Source of the DNA: Straminergon stramineum
Taxonomy: Eukaryota > Streptophyta > Bryopsida > Hypnales > Calliergonaceae
Direction of reading: 5' to 3'
NCBI GenBank assembly: GCA_963920665.1
Contig: OY987271.1
Coordinates: 6,699,350 to 6,763,349 of the forward strand
DNA: 64,000 nucleotides
Position numbers and translations under genes: made by a program. Below the pieces are notes generated by a model. That model was not told the DNA's origin and made no database searches. It saw nothing but the letters and a program-made list of their open reading frames with translations. Below are positions 12,806-26,229 of the stretch, piece after piece. Every line of letters begins with the position of its first letter. The first letter of the stretch is position 1.

Positions 12806-13974
12806 ATCCCTTCATTTTTAGGAAAAAATGTAAGAAATGTAAAAGTTTATTATTTACAATAAATTTTGGGGACCTATGGCCACAAATTTGGTCATAGCCC
12901 TATGACCATGGAGTGTATTTATATGTTTAATTGTTCATACTTCCAATTATTATTGTCATTGGAAGAATACCATGAAAGTTTAGAAATATGTATTTTAGAT
13001 CCATAGTCATAATAAATTTAAATTTAAAAACAATCAACAAACAAACAAACAAACACACACACAAACAAAACAAAACAAAACAATTGTTCATAAATTGCAA
13101 AAAGGATTTAGAATTTTTTTTAATTTATGAAAAAAATGATGTGGCCAAAGTTTGGCCACATTAGACTTCTGCTATAGTGCAATTCCCACGTTTCTTGTAG
13201 TTCGAGAACTTGTAGCCCTCTACAAGCTTGAATTCTCCTCTAATGTATTTTTAGAGAAAGGCATGGGCCTCATCAATTCTACTAAGAATCTAATTAAAAT
13301 ATCTAGTCTAGTCAACTACGAATTTTGGAATATAATAAACTTGTTTAATCAATAGTCAAACCTCTATTAAGGAATCAATTTATCCCCTACTTATGATTCA
13401 ACTACACTTGCAACTTCTACCTCTTGTATTCGAATGCTTATATCTCCAACTCAATGTTCACTTCTCTCTTTTCACTTCTTTGGTGATGATTTTTTACATT
13501 CTAGTTGCCCAAACTCTTTATCCAACCTTAGCTTAAGCTCAACCCTCTCAAACCCCAACCATTGCTCATGCCCTCAAATCCTAACCTAAAGGCTTGTTCC
13601 TAGCAATTTGATACTCATATGCTCATGATTGAGTTTGATATTGTGGTTTGTGACCTCAACTCAATGTTTGTTAGGCTTGAAACCTTGATCTAATGTCCGC
13701 ACGCTCATGACCTCAGCTCGATGCTTGTATCGTGCACAAACACATCATGCTAAGATCACATCATGCCAACATGAGAGAGTGTGCCATAAGTCAACAGTGA
13801 GCCCTATAATTGGCTAGCAATCTAACCACACCAAGACTCAATAGCTCTTGACTAACGGTGGATACCGTGGTCATAGAGAAAACGCCTTGTGACTTGTGAC
13901 GCATGTCACAATCACAGTACAACTCTGCCAACAATGATAGAAATGCAAAAACATCCTATCACAACAAGCATGTT
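12806..13974. other. AT-rich geneless stretch with a CAAA microsatellite
   Basis: A (CAAA)n/(CAAAA)n run occupies about 13037-13082. The rest shows no recognisable gene, RNA or element boundary. Confidence 0.55.
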
Positions 13975-14831
13975 AGAGATTCAATGACAAAGACGATTTG
14001 TTAGGATTCCCTCCAGTGTGGAAGATTTTTTGGCCATCAATATTTAAACGAGGGGGTGAATTTTATTCCCCCTAGGCCAATGTATAGAATAAGAATATGA
14101 GCCTACACATATATTGTGAGATTCCATGAGAGGTTCTACATAAAATTTCAAATTTTTTTGAGAGTCAAAAGATGCCTTTCTGGACGGTCAACCATGAAAA
14201 CTTACAATAAAAAATTCCTAGAAATTATCCAAGTGGCAATAAAATCTTAGGAATAATTAGACTAGATTTTTTTATGTTAATGAGACACTGTGACAAATTT
14301 TAGAACATTCCAATAGTCAAAAGTAATTAAACCTGCAAGATTCCTTGACAATTGGCAGAAATTAAAGATTATGATGGAGTTGACTAGCGGATTGGGAGCA
14401 TACGGAAGCGAAATGATGTTGAAGATAGGTCTTTTCTTATTCCCTATGTCTACTTAAGAGCTTGGGCCAGTTACTTTTGTCAGAAAAATCAAACTCCAAA
14501 AGTTGAATTTTTACCTAATTTTGGCGTTAAATTGGCACTAGGTTTCGTCAAGATTTTGGAGTTAGGAAAAGTGGTGGGGTGCCACCAGACTATAAATGGC
14601 CTTCTGAAGCCTATGGCACAATCTATTTGTAATTTGGAGTTGATCTCCAAAATTATGTTTACAAACCAACTTAGAAAGTAAAAACCTTTGAAGATGAAGA
14701 TGAAAATCCAAAGTGGTAGGGTTACCTTAGACGAATGAGAGGAGGTGGGTGCCTGGGAAAGAGTATAAAAGGATATCCCTTCCCCTCTCAACTCATCCCC
14801 ATTTGTTGTATTTGGATCCATTGGATTCAAC
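13975..14831 (+). repeat. LTR-like repeat copy, 5' truncated, left part of a split copy
   Basis: This matches other copies at 33059-35035, 28193-30284 (reverse), 41248-41850 and 63380-64000. Shared landmarks are the GATTCAATGACAAAG and TATGAGCCTACACAT segments, the TTCTGAAGCC segment and the GAGTATAAAAGG (TATA-like) stretch near 14760. The copy lacks its first ~900 bases. It is interrupted at 14832 by a 2.98-kb hAT-like element and resumes at 17812 (TTATGTT...), as the uninterrupted reverse copy at 28.9-29.1 kb shows. Confidence 0.65.
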
Positions 14832-15176
14832 CATGGTTGTCCTGCATGTACGTCCACGACCAAATTGCGTTCGAAAATCGCATGTCCGGTTGTCCAATTT
14901 GAGCAAATGCTATAGACACTATCGGATGAGGCTTGATTGCCATCCGGTAGGCGAACATGGCGAATGGGTCGTTAGACATGCAATCAGACTAGGTGTATGA
15001 GCTATTCGACAGGTGGGCGAACTAGAGGGATAAGACGTTTGACGGGCAGTTGGACACGTGGATGGATAGGGCAAACTAGGGGGACGAGCCGTTCAATGAG
15101 CAGTCGGACGGCTAGGTGGATGGCGGACTTTAGTCGCCATTTGCGGCTTCATTTTTTAGAGTTTCGAGGTGTGAAA

Positions 15177-15414
15177 TATACCATTGGAAAGGTCTTCCAA
15201 ATACCTTTCCAATAGTATATCACACGCCCCCAAACTCCATTTGCAAATGGTGATTGAAGGTGGTTGTCCTCCTGTCCGCCTAATAGGTTGGCCGTTTGCT
15301 TGGCGAACGAGAAGACAACGAACTTCAATCACTATGTATGACTTTGTTTTTTTGAATTTGGGGGAATGTAATATACCATTAGAAAGGTCTTCCAAATACC
15401 TTTCCAGTGATATA
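15177..15414. repeat. Two copies of a recurrent 43-bp palindrome
   Basis: At 15177-15219 and 15372-15414 the sequence reads TATACCATTGGAAAGG, then TCTTCCAAATA, then CCTTTCCAATRGTATA: two near-perfect inverted halves around a short centre. It can fold into a tight hairpin. Other copies are at 17454, 24180 and 37439, all inside hAT-like elements. Confidence 0.8.
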
Positions 15415-15529
15415 TTGCACGCTTCCAAATTCTAAAAACTATAATCACAAATGGCAAATGAAATTCAAGGTTTTAGGAAGTCAGGACCACCTTGTTATTC
15501 GCCCGTCCGCCAAGTTGTCTGCTAGCCCA

Positions 15530-15898
15530 TCCACCCGTCTGCCTCTTGTTCAAAATATTCGATTTTGAAAAGTAGAGATCTATTTCCCAAGACTACTATT
15601 CAATACAACAAGCATCTAATGTAACATTAATGATTGAAAGGATAATTCAAGGTATTCTCTTACACTATCAAACTGCCATTCGTAAAGCTAAACCCTAAAC
15701 TCTATACTTTGAACCTTACATCAATTATTATAAACATTGGTGCATTGTATAGATTATATTTGACCTTCCATCTTTTTTGCATGTGATTATCAAAATGTAC
15801 TACAAAAGTAGACCTTATAGACTTATTTATTTATACTACTAATGCTTTTAATTTTTATGGTGTGAAGCATCAAATATTATGTACCACTATACAAATGT
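15530..15898 (+). repeat. Left arm of a 369-bp near-perfect inverted repeat
   Basis: This arm pairs base for base with 17021-17389 (coordinate sum constant at 32919, so no indel). At the segments I checked there was one mismatch (near 15884). Further inward, similarity continues in diverged form, for example GTACAAGCATGCTTGG at about 15998 against its counterpart near 16727. Confidence 0.85.
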
Positions 15899-17020
15899 GA
15901 AGCATTCAATTATAACTTAAAGTAATTATTTCAATTTTGTTGTAAGATGCATTGATAGTTGAAAATACCAAGGTATACATAGTATTGTCAATTGGGTACA
16001 AGCATGCTTGGGGTACACTACAAATGGTGTCACACAATAAATTTCACTGAAATTCATTTCTAAAATATAGATTAAGTTTCAAATCTTCTAGAAAAAACAT
16101 GATTTTAATATAAATGTTCTTGCTTCATGTAGAATACAATATGGAAACACCCAAAAAAATTGTCATTAATAGATCAAAGTTGTTAATTTGATTCTTGTAG
16201 CTCCATTTAGTTGCATTGTCCATTTTTTATTGAGGAATCAAAAAGGAATGTAAATATTTAGTAGAAAGTATTTTCATATCACTTTGTTGGTTTATGATGT
16301 TTTGATAACCAATTGTAGTGATTTATAACTTGAAATGGAATATTTCATTATTTTTTATTATTTTCCAAATCATCTAAAATAGCATAAGGTGGGGCTACGT
16401 CTAAAGGAAATCAAAATTGAAGATTCTTGTGCATTTCATATTTGAAACTTGAAAAGCGAGTTGTGAACTAGTGAATAGGCAAAAACTCATGGTAAATTTT
16501 TTATATATACATCTATATTTTCTATTAACATGATATCAATTGTTAAATCCTAAAAAATATGAAAATAAAAAATGAAAGATTTATTAAGTTTTGATTCATG
16601 AAAACTATTTGACTATATGTGTTCTAACAATAACTAATATTTAAAAAAAACTACTCTCATTTTTTTGGGTAAAATAAGCTACTTGAAAAATATTTCATTC
16701 CTGTTCCTTGGTTCCTAACTAGTGTATCCCAAGCATGCTTATACCCAATTGTATTATTTTATTATAGAATATTATTAAAAATACTTTAAGCACATTATTA
16801 TAATTTCATGTTATTTTATGTAGCTAAATTTCAACATGTATTATTGTCAGTACACCTAATAGTGACATCTAAAAAACAAATAAAATGTTATATTTTATAT
16901 TCTTGTATAATGTCACCATGTCAAATAGGTCCCTTTAAATTATATGTTTTTATTTTACTAGATTGCACTTTATTATATTAAAGTTAGCAAACAACCATAT
17001 ATTTTTTAATTGAATACTTT

Positions 17021-17389
17021 ACATTTGTATAGTGATACATAATATTTGATGCTTCACACCATAAAAATTAAAAGCATTAGTAGTATAAATAAATAAGTCT
17101 ATAAGGTCTACTTTTGTAGTACATTTTGATAATCACATGCAAAAAAGATGGAAGGTCAAATATAATCTATACAATGCACCAATGTTTATAATAATTGATG
17201 TAAGGTTCAAAGTATAGAGTTTAGGGTTTAGCTTTACGAATGGCAGTTTGATAGTGTAAGAGAATACCTTGAATTATCCTTTCAATCATTAATGTTACAT
17301 TAGATGCTTGTTGTATTGAATAGTAGTCTTGGGAAATAGATCTCTACTTTTCAAAATCGAATATTTTGAACAAGAGGCAGACGGGTGGA
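17021..17389 (-). repeat. Right arm of the 369-bp inverted repeat
   Basis: Reverse complement of 15530-15898. Transcription through both arms would give a long hairpin RNA. The near identity of the arms suggests recent formation or gene conversion. Confidence 0.85.
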
Positions 17390-17453
17390 CGAGTGGACAT
17401 CCACCTTCAATCGCCATTTGCGATTGAAGTTTTTGGAGTTTGGAGACATGTGA

Positions 17454-17496
17454 TATACCATTGGAAAGGTACTTGGAAGACCTTTCCAATGGTATA
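17454..17496. repeat. Copy of the recurrent 43-bp palindrome
   Basis: The sequence runs TATACCATTGGAAAGG to CCTTTCCAATGGTATA, the most symmetrical copy in the window. It lies in the right flank of the foldback element. Confidence 0.8.
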
Positions 17497-17811
17497 TTAC
17501 ATGCCTCGAAATTCCAAATAACAAAGTCACTAATGGCGATTGAAGTTGGCTATCTGCCCAAGTGGCCGACTGCCTGTCCACCCTATCCGCCCACCTACTT
17601 AACAACTCATCTAACAGCCTATCTGGCTACTCCTTCGCCTCTTCCGCCTGCGTGTTCAACTATCCATCCGCTTTGACCGCCTATCTATCTACTCGTCCGC
17701 CCCTTCTGCCCATCTAGTGGATGGGGGTAAGATTCTAAAGTCTCTATGTCCCCAGATGTTTACAGAGTAGTAGACATGGACGCTGAACTTCCAGACATCC
17801 ATGCAACCTTG

Positions 17812-18480
17812 GATTCAACTTATGTTAAAAGTTTGGAGTTTTAAGCCAAAAATCTTGGGACAATATTTTTGGGGCATTGTTGGCCCATTGTTATTTTTTT
17901 CAAAGTTTTTTTGAGGTCTTTGTGGGTCCCTTGCACCTTGAATTATTTGTATTAACCACCTCAAGTCCTTGAAGGTTTGAGAGTTCACTTCTATGTAGTT
18001 GTTGAGAGACTATGATTTCATGTAACCTTGGAGGGGTTATTTGGTCTCTTTTTATATCTTGTCTTTGTACTAACCTTAGAATAACTTCTCATATGTCTTG
18101 GCGATGCCGCTTTGAAGGGCCTTTAGCTTAAATTTGTCATTGTGTTGACTTCTATGTCAATAACCCTTGGCCTTTAAGTACCCTATTATTCCCCAATACT
18201 AATGTAGTGGTTTATAGAGTGAGCCAAGTGCGTGCAAAAGTTGGTAGGTCCTACCACGACAACGGAGCTTTGAACCCTCTTGGGGTAAAAGAGCCATAGT
18301 TGTGTGTTAAAGGCGGGAACCACGGCGGAGCTTTAAACCCCTTAGGGGTGTAAGAGTCTTACTTGTGTGTTAAGGCCCCTTCACAAATAAACCTTGACCC
18401 CCAATGTTTTCCAAAACAAAGTTTAGTTCCCAAAACACATTAGGGAACAAACAAAGTTTAGCCTTCTAAAATAGAAAGTA
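17812..18480 (+). repeat. LTR-like repeat copy, right part of the split copy
   Basis: This continues the repeat broken at 14831. It includes the GCGATGCCGCTTTGAAGGG landmark, two tandem ~65-bp units with CGGAGCTTTRAACCC, and a GGGAACAAACAAAGTTTAG tail matching the reverse copy near 28.3 kb. Non-coding. Confidence 0.65.
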
Positions 18481-21400
18481 GAAGGTTAAATCAAACTGAA
18501 GGATGAATCGATGGTAGGATAAAGGAACACCCCATGGTCCTTGTGCTTAGCTAAGCCACCCCTCTCAAAACCTAAAATGCAAGAAAAACCTCCCCCGAAT
18601 CTAAAAAAACTCCAAGAATGTTAGCAATAGTTTAGCAAAAGACAAAAAAGGAGAAGTGCAACATCCTCGCACCAAAGACATGTATCCAAGCCCAATGCCC
18701 AACACCCTTGCCCAAACCCTAACTCTCAACACCCTTGTTCAACCCCCTACCCTATCCCAAAAGGTAGGCCGGGTATCGCAAGAAAGGGCCGAGCAATCAG
18801 GGATTCTCTGGATGGATGGCTTGTTGGGGAGAGAGGGAGGAGTTCTGAATCAGGGCTACAATTAAGGGATTCTAGGTCAGGGATGTAGTGAATAGGAGGT
18901 CTTAGGGAATGGACTGGGCAATAAGGGTTTTCCTTGGGCCAAATAGTTAAAGATTTCTCCATTGGGTTGGTCAACAGGGGGTAGGGTTGGCTAGTTTAGG
19001 AGAGGAGTGGGGTATGCGTGAAAAGAATTGGAAGCTGGAGAGAGAGGAAATAAGAAGAAGCAAGAAAAGAAAATAGAGAGAAGAAGAGAAGGAAAACAAG
19101 TGGCAATCAGGCCCCATCCTCTCCTAATCAAGCATTGGAGCGGGGAAGCCAATTCCCCATCCCCTAGGAAACAAATAAGGGAAAAGAAGATAGAGATCAT
19201 AGAAAGAATGGGAGAATGACAAGGAGGGGGAGAATACTTATTAGGAAAAGTTGAGGGAAAAGATAGAAGGAAAATCCCCCTAGAAGGTTTGGACCATCAG
19301 ATTAAAATTAAGTAGTTATCGAGATGCCAAGTCTAAGAGGTAGTTCAAGGCGTAAGGGGCAATGACACTCCCTTAATTGGGCTTAGAAACGTGATTGGGG
19401 GGGTAGTGAGCGGTTGGAGTAGCAATGTACGTGTGAACAAATGATAGGGTATCTTAAAAAAATGGGGGCAAAAAATTATAAATGGGTTTAGAGTATATAG
19501 GGTATCAAAAATGGCATTAAATGTCTATAAAGTATTATAGAGTATGGAATAATAGTTCCCATTAGAAAATTATATAATGATAACATGTTCAGAAAAAAAA
19601 TAATTCATATCCTGCTATAATTAGGTTGTTTGCACCTATATCCTTGTTTTTTTAACACATTGACCCCTCGAGGAAACATGGAATGAGGGTAGTTGGGCCA
19701 CTTTGAAGGATGTAAGAGGAATAGGATAGAAAGAAAAGAAATAGGAGGAGAAAGAAAAGAAGGGGAGGTTGGTAGAAAGACCCCCCATTGTATTAATTTT
19801 CCCCCTTTTTTTAAAATTAAATTGGCAATCAATTGCACTTCTTCATTAGAGGTCATGGTGGAGGTGGAAGTACCTCTAGGGAGGCATAGTCAACAATGCT
19901 AGCTTTGAGGTATGAATCGAAACCACTCCTTAACTTTCCCAACCCAACTAATTAGCAACTATCCATCTTGGCCGAGGCCTAGCCCCAAGTTAGATCGCTA
20001 AGAGTAGAAGTCAGGTCACGTTTGAATTGAAAACCCTAGAGAGGAGGTTTGTAGCTTTCCAAAAGCCTAAGGCACGCCCAAATCGGAATAGAAACAAGAA
20101 AGTTATTGCCAGATGAAAGTTAAAACTTGAATTGGATGAAAATTAGTTAAACATATAATTTTGGAACAAGGTGAGGGACTTATGAAAGAGACAGTAAGGT
20201 AAAATAGCCCATTACAGACCTTTTACCCATTGCAGACTCCCCCAAATGTTCCCATGATGGTTCTCTTTTAGTTATTGAGATTTGGGCCAATTTCAATGTC
20301 TTGGCTAATTGGAATGGAGTAATTAGTGACTGCAATAGGAACTTTCAATTTTTTAATGTTAGTTCATTGTAGGAAGTGCCTTTTTCACGTCTTTTGTATT
20401 AGAAAATATTGTGACTACAATAGGTGAGTAAGATGAGTGTTATGGATCAATTTTTGTTGGTTTTGGGGTAGTCTACACACTCTTTTAGGTTGTGATGGGT
20501 TGAACACTTCAAAAATTCACAACAAATTCGCATTTAGATGGAAAATATAGTTTCAAATGCTCTTGCCATTTCTATCACTTGACTTTTTTTGAAATAGAAG
20601 TAGAATATTTTAGAAATACCAAGAGAGCAATTCCCCATTTAGTTCGTAATGGATTGTTTTACCTTTATTAGGGTTCACAAGTGAAAGAAAAAGTCAATTT
20701 TGAATTGTGGATTAGAAGAAATTAGGGGATTAAATTTTAAATACCACCTAGCAATCAAACTTCATCCATCAAGAACTTTTAGTAGGAATGTCAGATTAGC
20801 AAGTGTCTTATTAATATAGAAAACTAGAATTAGGGGCTACAAGAGAAAAATATCAAATAAACAAAAGTGAACCTGAAACTTGAACATTACGAAAGACTAA
20901 TAACAAATTTAGAAGGTAGAAGTCAAATAAGGAAATTAGGACCATAGGCCTATAGGGGAAGTTAAGTAAAGCCCTTAGGACCCTCTCAATTAGGAAAAAA
21001 TCCAAAAATTCAAAAAGATAAAGAAGGATGAAGTTTAGCATATGTTTGGATGAAAAGTTCATAGAAGTGCCCAATTAAGACCAAACTTTAGAGTTAGGTA
21101 GAGATAAGTCTCTTGAACATATTTAAGAAATTTCAAATTATTTTGAATTACAGAACTAGATTTAAATTGTGGATGAAGTTTGATGAAACAAGTAGTGATC
21201 CACTACTACAAATTAGTGACTGCTTAGATAGAAAATCAACAACCTTGTGTTGTTTTGGATAGAAGCGGACATGAATTACATAATTCAATATATTTTTGTA
21301 GAAATGTCATTTTCGTTCTATTGATTTGGATCCTATACTTTGAAAAAAATTTAAACTTTGAAATTTTTAGAATCTTCTAAAAATCTCTTAGGTATCTATA

Positions 21401-23600
21401 GGATCTTTTAGGAATCTTTTGAAAATCTTTAAAATCTCTTTGGATTTTTTATTTTCTCCTTAAAGATTTGAATATAATCTTATAATTTATGTCAAATTTG
21501 AATTAGTTTTTGAATTTGATTAGAATTCTAGTTAATTTCAAAATCTAATTCAAATTTGTTTTAAGTAAATAAATTTGATTTAATCTTAACTTGACTAGAA
21601 TTCTATTCTAATTCCAATTGCATTTTCTATGGACTATAATTTAAATTTATAATTTGATGAAAACTCATGTTTACATATATTTTGAAATATTGTTCATCAA
21701 GTCTTGTAAGTATTAGAACATTTTGGATTTCTATAATTTATATTATTACTGGTGTAAGAGCACTTTTGAAGTATTCTCATTTTAAATAGAATTCTATATT
21801 TAAAATATTAATAATTTTAAATTTTAAATAGTAAAAATTTTGAATTTTAAATATATTCATATTTGAAAAAACCTAGACTTAAATACAAAACTTTTGAAAT
21901 ATTTTTTGTAAAAAATGGACAAAGTATGAAGAAGCAAGAAAAGGCCTTCAAAGTCTACTAAATTTAAACAACACTACAATAAATATTAAAATTTGATTGC
22001 TCCTCACCAATTTCTTAACATTTCACTCTATATAAATACTGACTTTCATTGCACTAACTTTCATCAATTATAATTATTGCCATAAACATTATTAACCCTT
22101 AAAGAATGAACCTATAACTACTGATTTTAAGCCTCAATGCCCATCACTTAGTTTGTTGCTATTTTTGAACTAGATATGTTTGAAATTTTTAATATATATT
22201 TTTCAAAGATGAAACTAAATGTCTTCTTTATTTCACAAAAATTTTAGATTCTTGTGAGGAAAATTGATTTTTAGAAGAATTTTTGAAGAAAAAGAGGAAA
22301 ATAATCATATCAAATATAAAATCATTTCAAAAAATCTGAAAATTTCACCATGGGTGTACATTATAGTCACAAACATCATGGTGTCATCTCAAATCCCGTG
22401 TCATTTCATAATTAGAATACAATAGACACTAAAAATACATCCAAAGTTCAAATCATAATAAAATATTCAATATTACGAATTTTTTCAAAATTCAAATTAG
22501 ATTAGAAACTAGGTCAGATGACCATCATTTCATTAGCTGAGCTCAACTTCCAAAAAAATCATTTTTGTGGAGAAATTTCAAATTTAGAGCAAGGAGCAAG
22601 CAAGCAACTTCTTGAAATACACTGAAAATAGCACATTTTGTGATACGTTTTCTTCACCAACTTCTCATTTATATGAATACAAACACTACAAACTCATTTA
22701 GGTGCCCTTCATAATCCTTTGTGAAAGGTCCAAAAAAAAAATGGATAAAAAATTGCTTGCAATCTCCTTGCACATCCTTGCATAGTCATCTAAACTCTAC
22801 AAAATGGCATTCTCATCATTTCAAGGTTAATAAGAAAATTATCAAACAATGGTCTGCAACTTCCAATCCAAACTAAATTAAAATGAAATCTTAATTTAAT
22901 TGTAATATAATGTGAATTCAAATGCAATTTGACTTAAAATTCAAACAAAATTATAAATTTTCATTGAATGAAAATTCAAATTTGAATGGACATTAAGTTG
23001 AATTATAAATCTAAATTGAATTGGAAATCAAAAGTGAGTTGAAATCTAAACAAGTCAAATTTTGGTCCCATCTCATGAACTTCAAAATTGAAATTATATT
23101 AGATTGTACAATATTTAAAAGCCAATAAATAAAATCAATAACCTCTTCATATACATCCTAAAGCATCTTTTGTACATTGGTTGAGTCTTTTCAACCCCTC
23201 GCGGGTGGTGGGAGGGTTGAACTTCTACATTGGCCTTATCTTAAGGATGGGATTTAGCTTTGATTGGCCCTCTAAGTTTTTGTAAGGCAGGTGAGGTGGA
23301 GAATAGCTAGCTAGCCTTGCCTTCTAGGGTGTGCATCAAAGCCGAGGTTGGGTGCCTTGTTTGTAAGGTCACATGGGTCTTATTTAGATTACTTTATGTA
23401 GTATTCATCCATGTGGCAAAAAATAATTGGAATTATGCATTTTAATAATGTTTTATTTTGTTTAATTTTCAATTTCCAAATCAATAAAATTGAACAACTA
23501 ATTTTTGTTTGATTTTGACCAGTACTACAATGTAACCAAAACAACAGAATTGAACAACAAATTTTAGTTAGATTTTTGCTGTTTTGGACATAGTTTTTCT
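18481..23600. other. Long AT-rich geneless region
   Basis: No recognisable gene. Two purine-rich tracts (about 19030-19220 and 19690-19780, rich in AGAAAGAAAAG) stand out. Blocks at 21300-21900 and 22850-23100 are dense in AATTTAAATT-type short repeats. A TTAACCCTTAAAG at about 22092 resembles a piggyBac-type end without a visible partner. Open frames of 60-80 codons here are composition artefacts. Confidence 0.5.
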
Positions 23601-23793
23601 AGTAGTGATCAAACTTCATCTGCTCATAACTTGGGCTAGGAGAGTTGGATAGGCTCAAATTTTATGCTTTTAGAAAAGACAAGGAATTCTCTAGAAGTTT
23701 ATGTGGTTAGTTCTTTTATAATGTGAGTTACACCCAAAATCATAGTAGCCTCATCCATTCAACAAACCATTGACAATGGACATAGATTGAGTG
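23601..23793 (+). repeat. Left part of a dispersed repeat (family R) split by the 13.9-kb insertion
   Basis: The sequence CAAACTTCATCTGCTCATAA onwards matches the reverse complement of about 26560-26740. It resumes at 37718 (ATTGAGTGAGTCTTGC). Joining the two sides rebuilds the order found in the uninterrupted copy at 26230-26760. Confidence 0.65.
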
Positions 23794-24179
23794 CAGGGTT
23801 GTCAAAACATCCGGATGCAATCGCTAGTGTTTGGATGTCTAGTGTCCATGTCCGTGACCCCTCAAACGCCCTGTGACATTTGTTTTTTTAGTTTTTTTAC
23901 CATGAGGTAAAAAATTTACCTATCCGCCAAGGACCGTTCACATCGTTGTCTACTCGCCTGCCCATCCACTAACGGCGATTTGCATCGCCGTCTAAAAATT
24001 TGTCTGTGACCCCATCTGTCGAGGGCCATTTGCCTAGCCATCCCTAGTCTCGTCTACACTCCTTTCCGCCAAGTGGACAAGCAGATGATTGGATGGGTTG
24101 GGCAGACGCTCACTTTGTAGTCGTAGCTAGCTTCACTTGCCATTTTCGACTTCATTTTTTGAAATTTTGGGGCATGTAA

Positions 24180-24222
24180 TATACCGTTGGAAAGGTCTTC
24201 CAAATACATTTCCTATAATATA
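24180..24222. repeat. Copy of the recurrent 43-bp palindrome
   Basis: A diverged copy (TATACCGTTGGAAAGG start) in the left terminal region of the 13.9-kb element. Its counterpart at 37439 lies in the right terminal region. Confidence 0.75.
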
Positions 24223-24299
24223 TCAAACACCTCCAACTCAAAAAAATTCGATTGTAAATGCCAAAAGAAGTTTGTTGCTTCAAAAATGTGAGCATCTGC

Positions 24300-24800
24300 C
24301 TTGCTATCCACCCTTCTGCCTAGCGGACAAGCGAATGGGCGGATGAACTATGCAAATGGGCAAATGGCGAATGGACAGATGAACTATGCGGATGAGCAGA
24401 TGGTGAATGGGCAAATGGAGAAGAGTGCAGGAAGAAGAGGTGGGCATGAGGAAGAGGTATTTTTGAGTTGGTGGAGGTTGGCTTACAACGGATGGGTGGA
24501 TGGCGAATGGGCAAACTACGGATGGCGGGCAAGGAGTAGGGCGGGAGGAAGAGTTGTTTTGGATTTGGTGGAAGTGGGCAGGCAAGTGGGGGGAGGACGG
24601 AAGGGAGAGGCGGGCAGGAGGAAGAGGTGTTTTTTATTTGGTGGAGGTGGGTAGTCGGTGAACTAGGAGGAGGGCGGGAGGGAGAGGCAAGTAGGAGGGA
24701 AAGGTGTGTTTGATTTGGCGGAGGTGGGCGGACGGGGAGGAGGGTGGGAAGGAGAGGTACTTTTGACTTTGTAGAGGTGGACAAATGGATGGACAGGCAA
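24300..24800 (+). repeat. Subterminal G-rich minisatellite of the 13.9-kb element
   Basis: The first part (24300-24420) repeats short GATGGGCARATGG units. The second (24420-24790) repeats units of about 40-70 bp built from GGCGGGAGGAAGAGG, TATTTGGTGGAGG and TGGGCGG. The Pro/Ser-rich minus-strand open frame across it (24320-24814) is a by-product of the array, not a gene. Confidence 0.75.
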
Positions 24801-24829
24801 AACATGCATTGCATGGTGAATTAAGAATG

Positions 24830-26229
24830 CTATAAAAATTATCTCTTTAATATATTATATCATGAGGCATTAAACTGATACAACTATGAAAAGGGGCACA
24901 AAATAATCTCTTGGTTAGAAAATCATTTGATTTGTAAACAAAGAATTTCAAATGTGTGTGTTAAAAAATTTAGTTTTAGATTGGTGTTTTTTTACAAGTT
25001 TGTCATATCAACAATACTTTTTGGCTAATAGCAAAAGAAATTCAATGTCAAGATTGTAATAATTTCATTGGTTTTAATCTCTAATTGATTTCTATGCCTT
25101 TGAAGGAAAGTAATTAATTCCTAAAGTCCTAAAGGCCCGACCCTCTCATAGGGGACTCTTGTGACATGTGATCTCAAGTAAATGATTTATTTCTGAATTT
25201 TTTGTTCAGGATCTTCGCTTATTAACTAGATTCTTTAACAGAAGACATTATAAAATTAAAATCATTAGTGCCAAAATTTAAAGTAAAGAAAATTAGAAGC
25301 CCAAGAATCTAATATAGCAAGATGGAAGAAAACATTTTTTTTGCTTCCTTTAAATGCAAATATCATGCAATGCATACATTCAAAGTTTTGAAGGTGACAA
25401 GATTACTCCCACACATTATTATACTAGTCTAGTACAAATTCCTAAGGTTAGATATGCCAAAAAATTAATTTATAAAGTTTTTTGCTCTTTGCAATAGAAG
25501 TGATAGTTTTGAGTGATATTCGATGGAAAGAAAAAGGTTTAAGACTTTAAGGGTTCAAGATTTTGAAAAATCCTAGGCCTACACAACTACATAAGCAATT
25601 CAATCAATATTATAAATTTATAATCTACAAGAAATGACATTACAAAACTTCTTATAAAATCATTTGCAAAAAAATCTTGAGATGAAACGTACTTGTAATC
25701 ATTGGAGTATGCCCTACTTATCCAAATTGTTGTACTTGAAAGCTCATCATATTTGAAGGTCAATCACATTCTACACTACCTAAGCTCTAATATTTTGGGG
25801 TTGTCATAAATGTATTGATGATTTACAATTTAGGATGCACGCAAGTATACATAGATATAAGTGTATATGATAAGAAATTCAATTTCAATTGTATTATATA
25901 AATGCTTACTTGAATCTTATCCACATCATATCACATCAAATTACATTAAAGTGCTTAAATCATTCTGAGCATTGTCTCATGAATGCCATAATAAAATAAA
26001 TGAATAATGAGATAGTATAATTTCTTTTAGGATATTTATGTTGGTATTTTGCACTATCAATGCATTGTACAACAAAAATTGAAGAAATACTCTAGGTTAT
26101 AATCCAATATTCCACATTTGTGTAGTAGCCCATGTCGCGAGTTGGAAACTTGGAATCTATTGAGTTAGTACAAAATAGAACTATTATAGTATGGATTATT
26201 TGAAAATTTTAACTAGCAAACGGAATTAG
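24830..26229. other. AT-rich interior of the 13.9-kb element, no gene seen
   Basis: No recognisable coding frame, RNA or clear repeat boundary. Confidence 0.5.

Larger units (their letters stand above)
14832..17811. mobile_element. Non-autonomous hAT-like foldback element, 2.98 kb
   Basis: The flanking 8-mers are identical (GATTCAAC at 14824-14831 and 17812-17819). The ends are CATGGTTG and, reverse-complemented, CAAGGTTG. An 8-bp duplication with such ends fits the hAT superfamily. Comparison with the uninterrupted repeat at about 28.9 kb confirms the empty site. Inside are subterminal arrays of degenerate GTCCGCC/GGCGGAC motifs, three copies of a palindromic hairpin, and long inverted arms (15530-15898 against 17021-17389) around a ~1.1-kb AT-rich loop. 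There is no transposase. Confidence 0.75.

Noticed and set aside
22092..22110. Third piggyBac-type MITE starting TTAACCCTTAAAG
   Set aside because: No matching right end followed by TTAA could be found within a reasonable distance.
24304..24814. Pro/Ser-rich 164-codon frame on the minus strand
   Set aside because: It arises from the G-rich subterminal array of the 13.9-kb element; repeat structure, not protein conservation, keeps it open.
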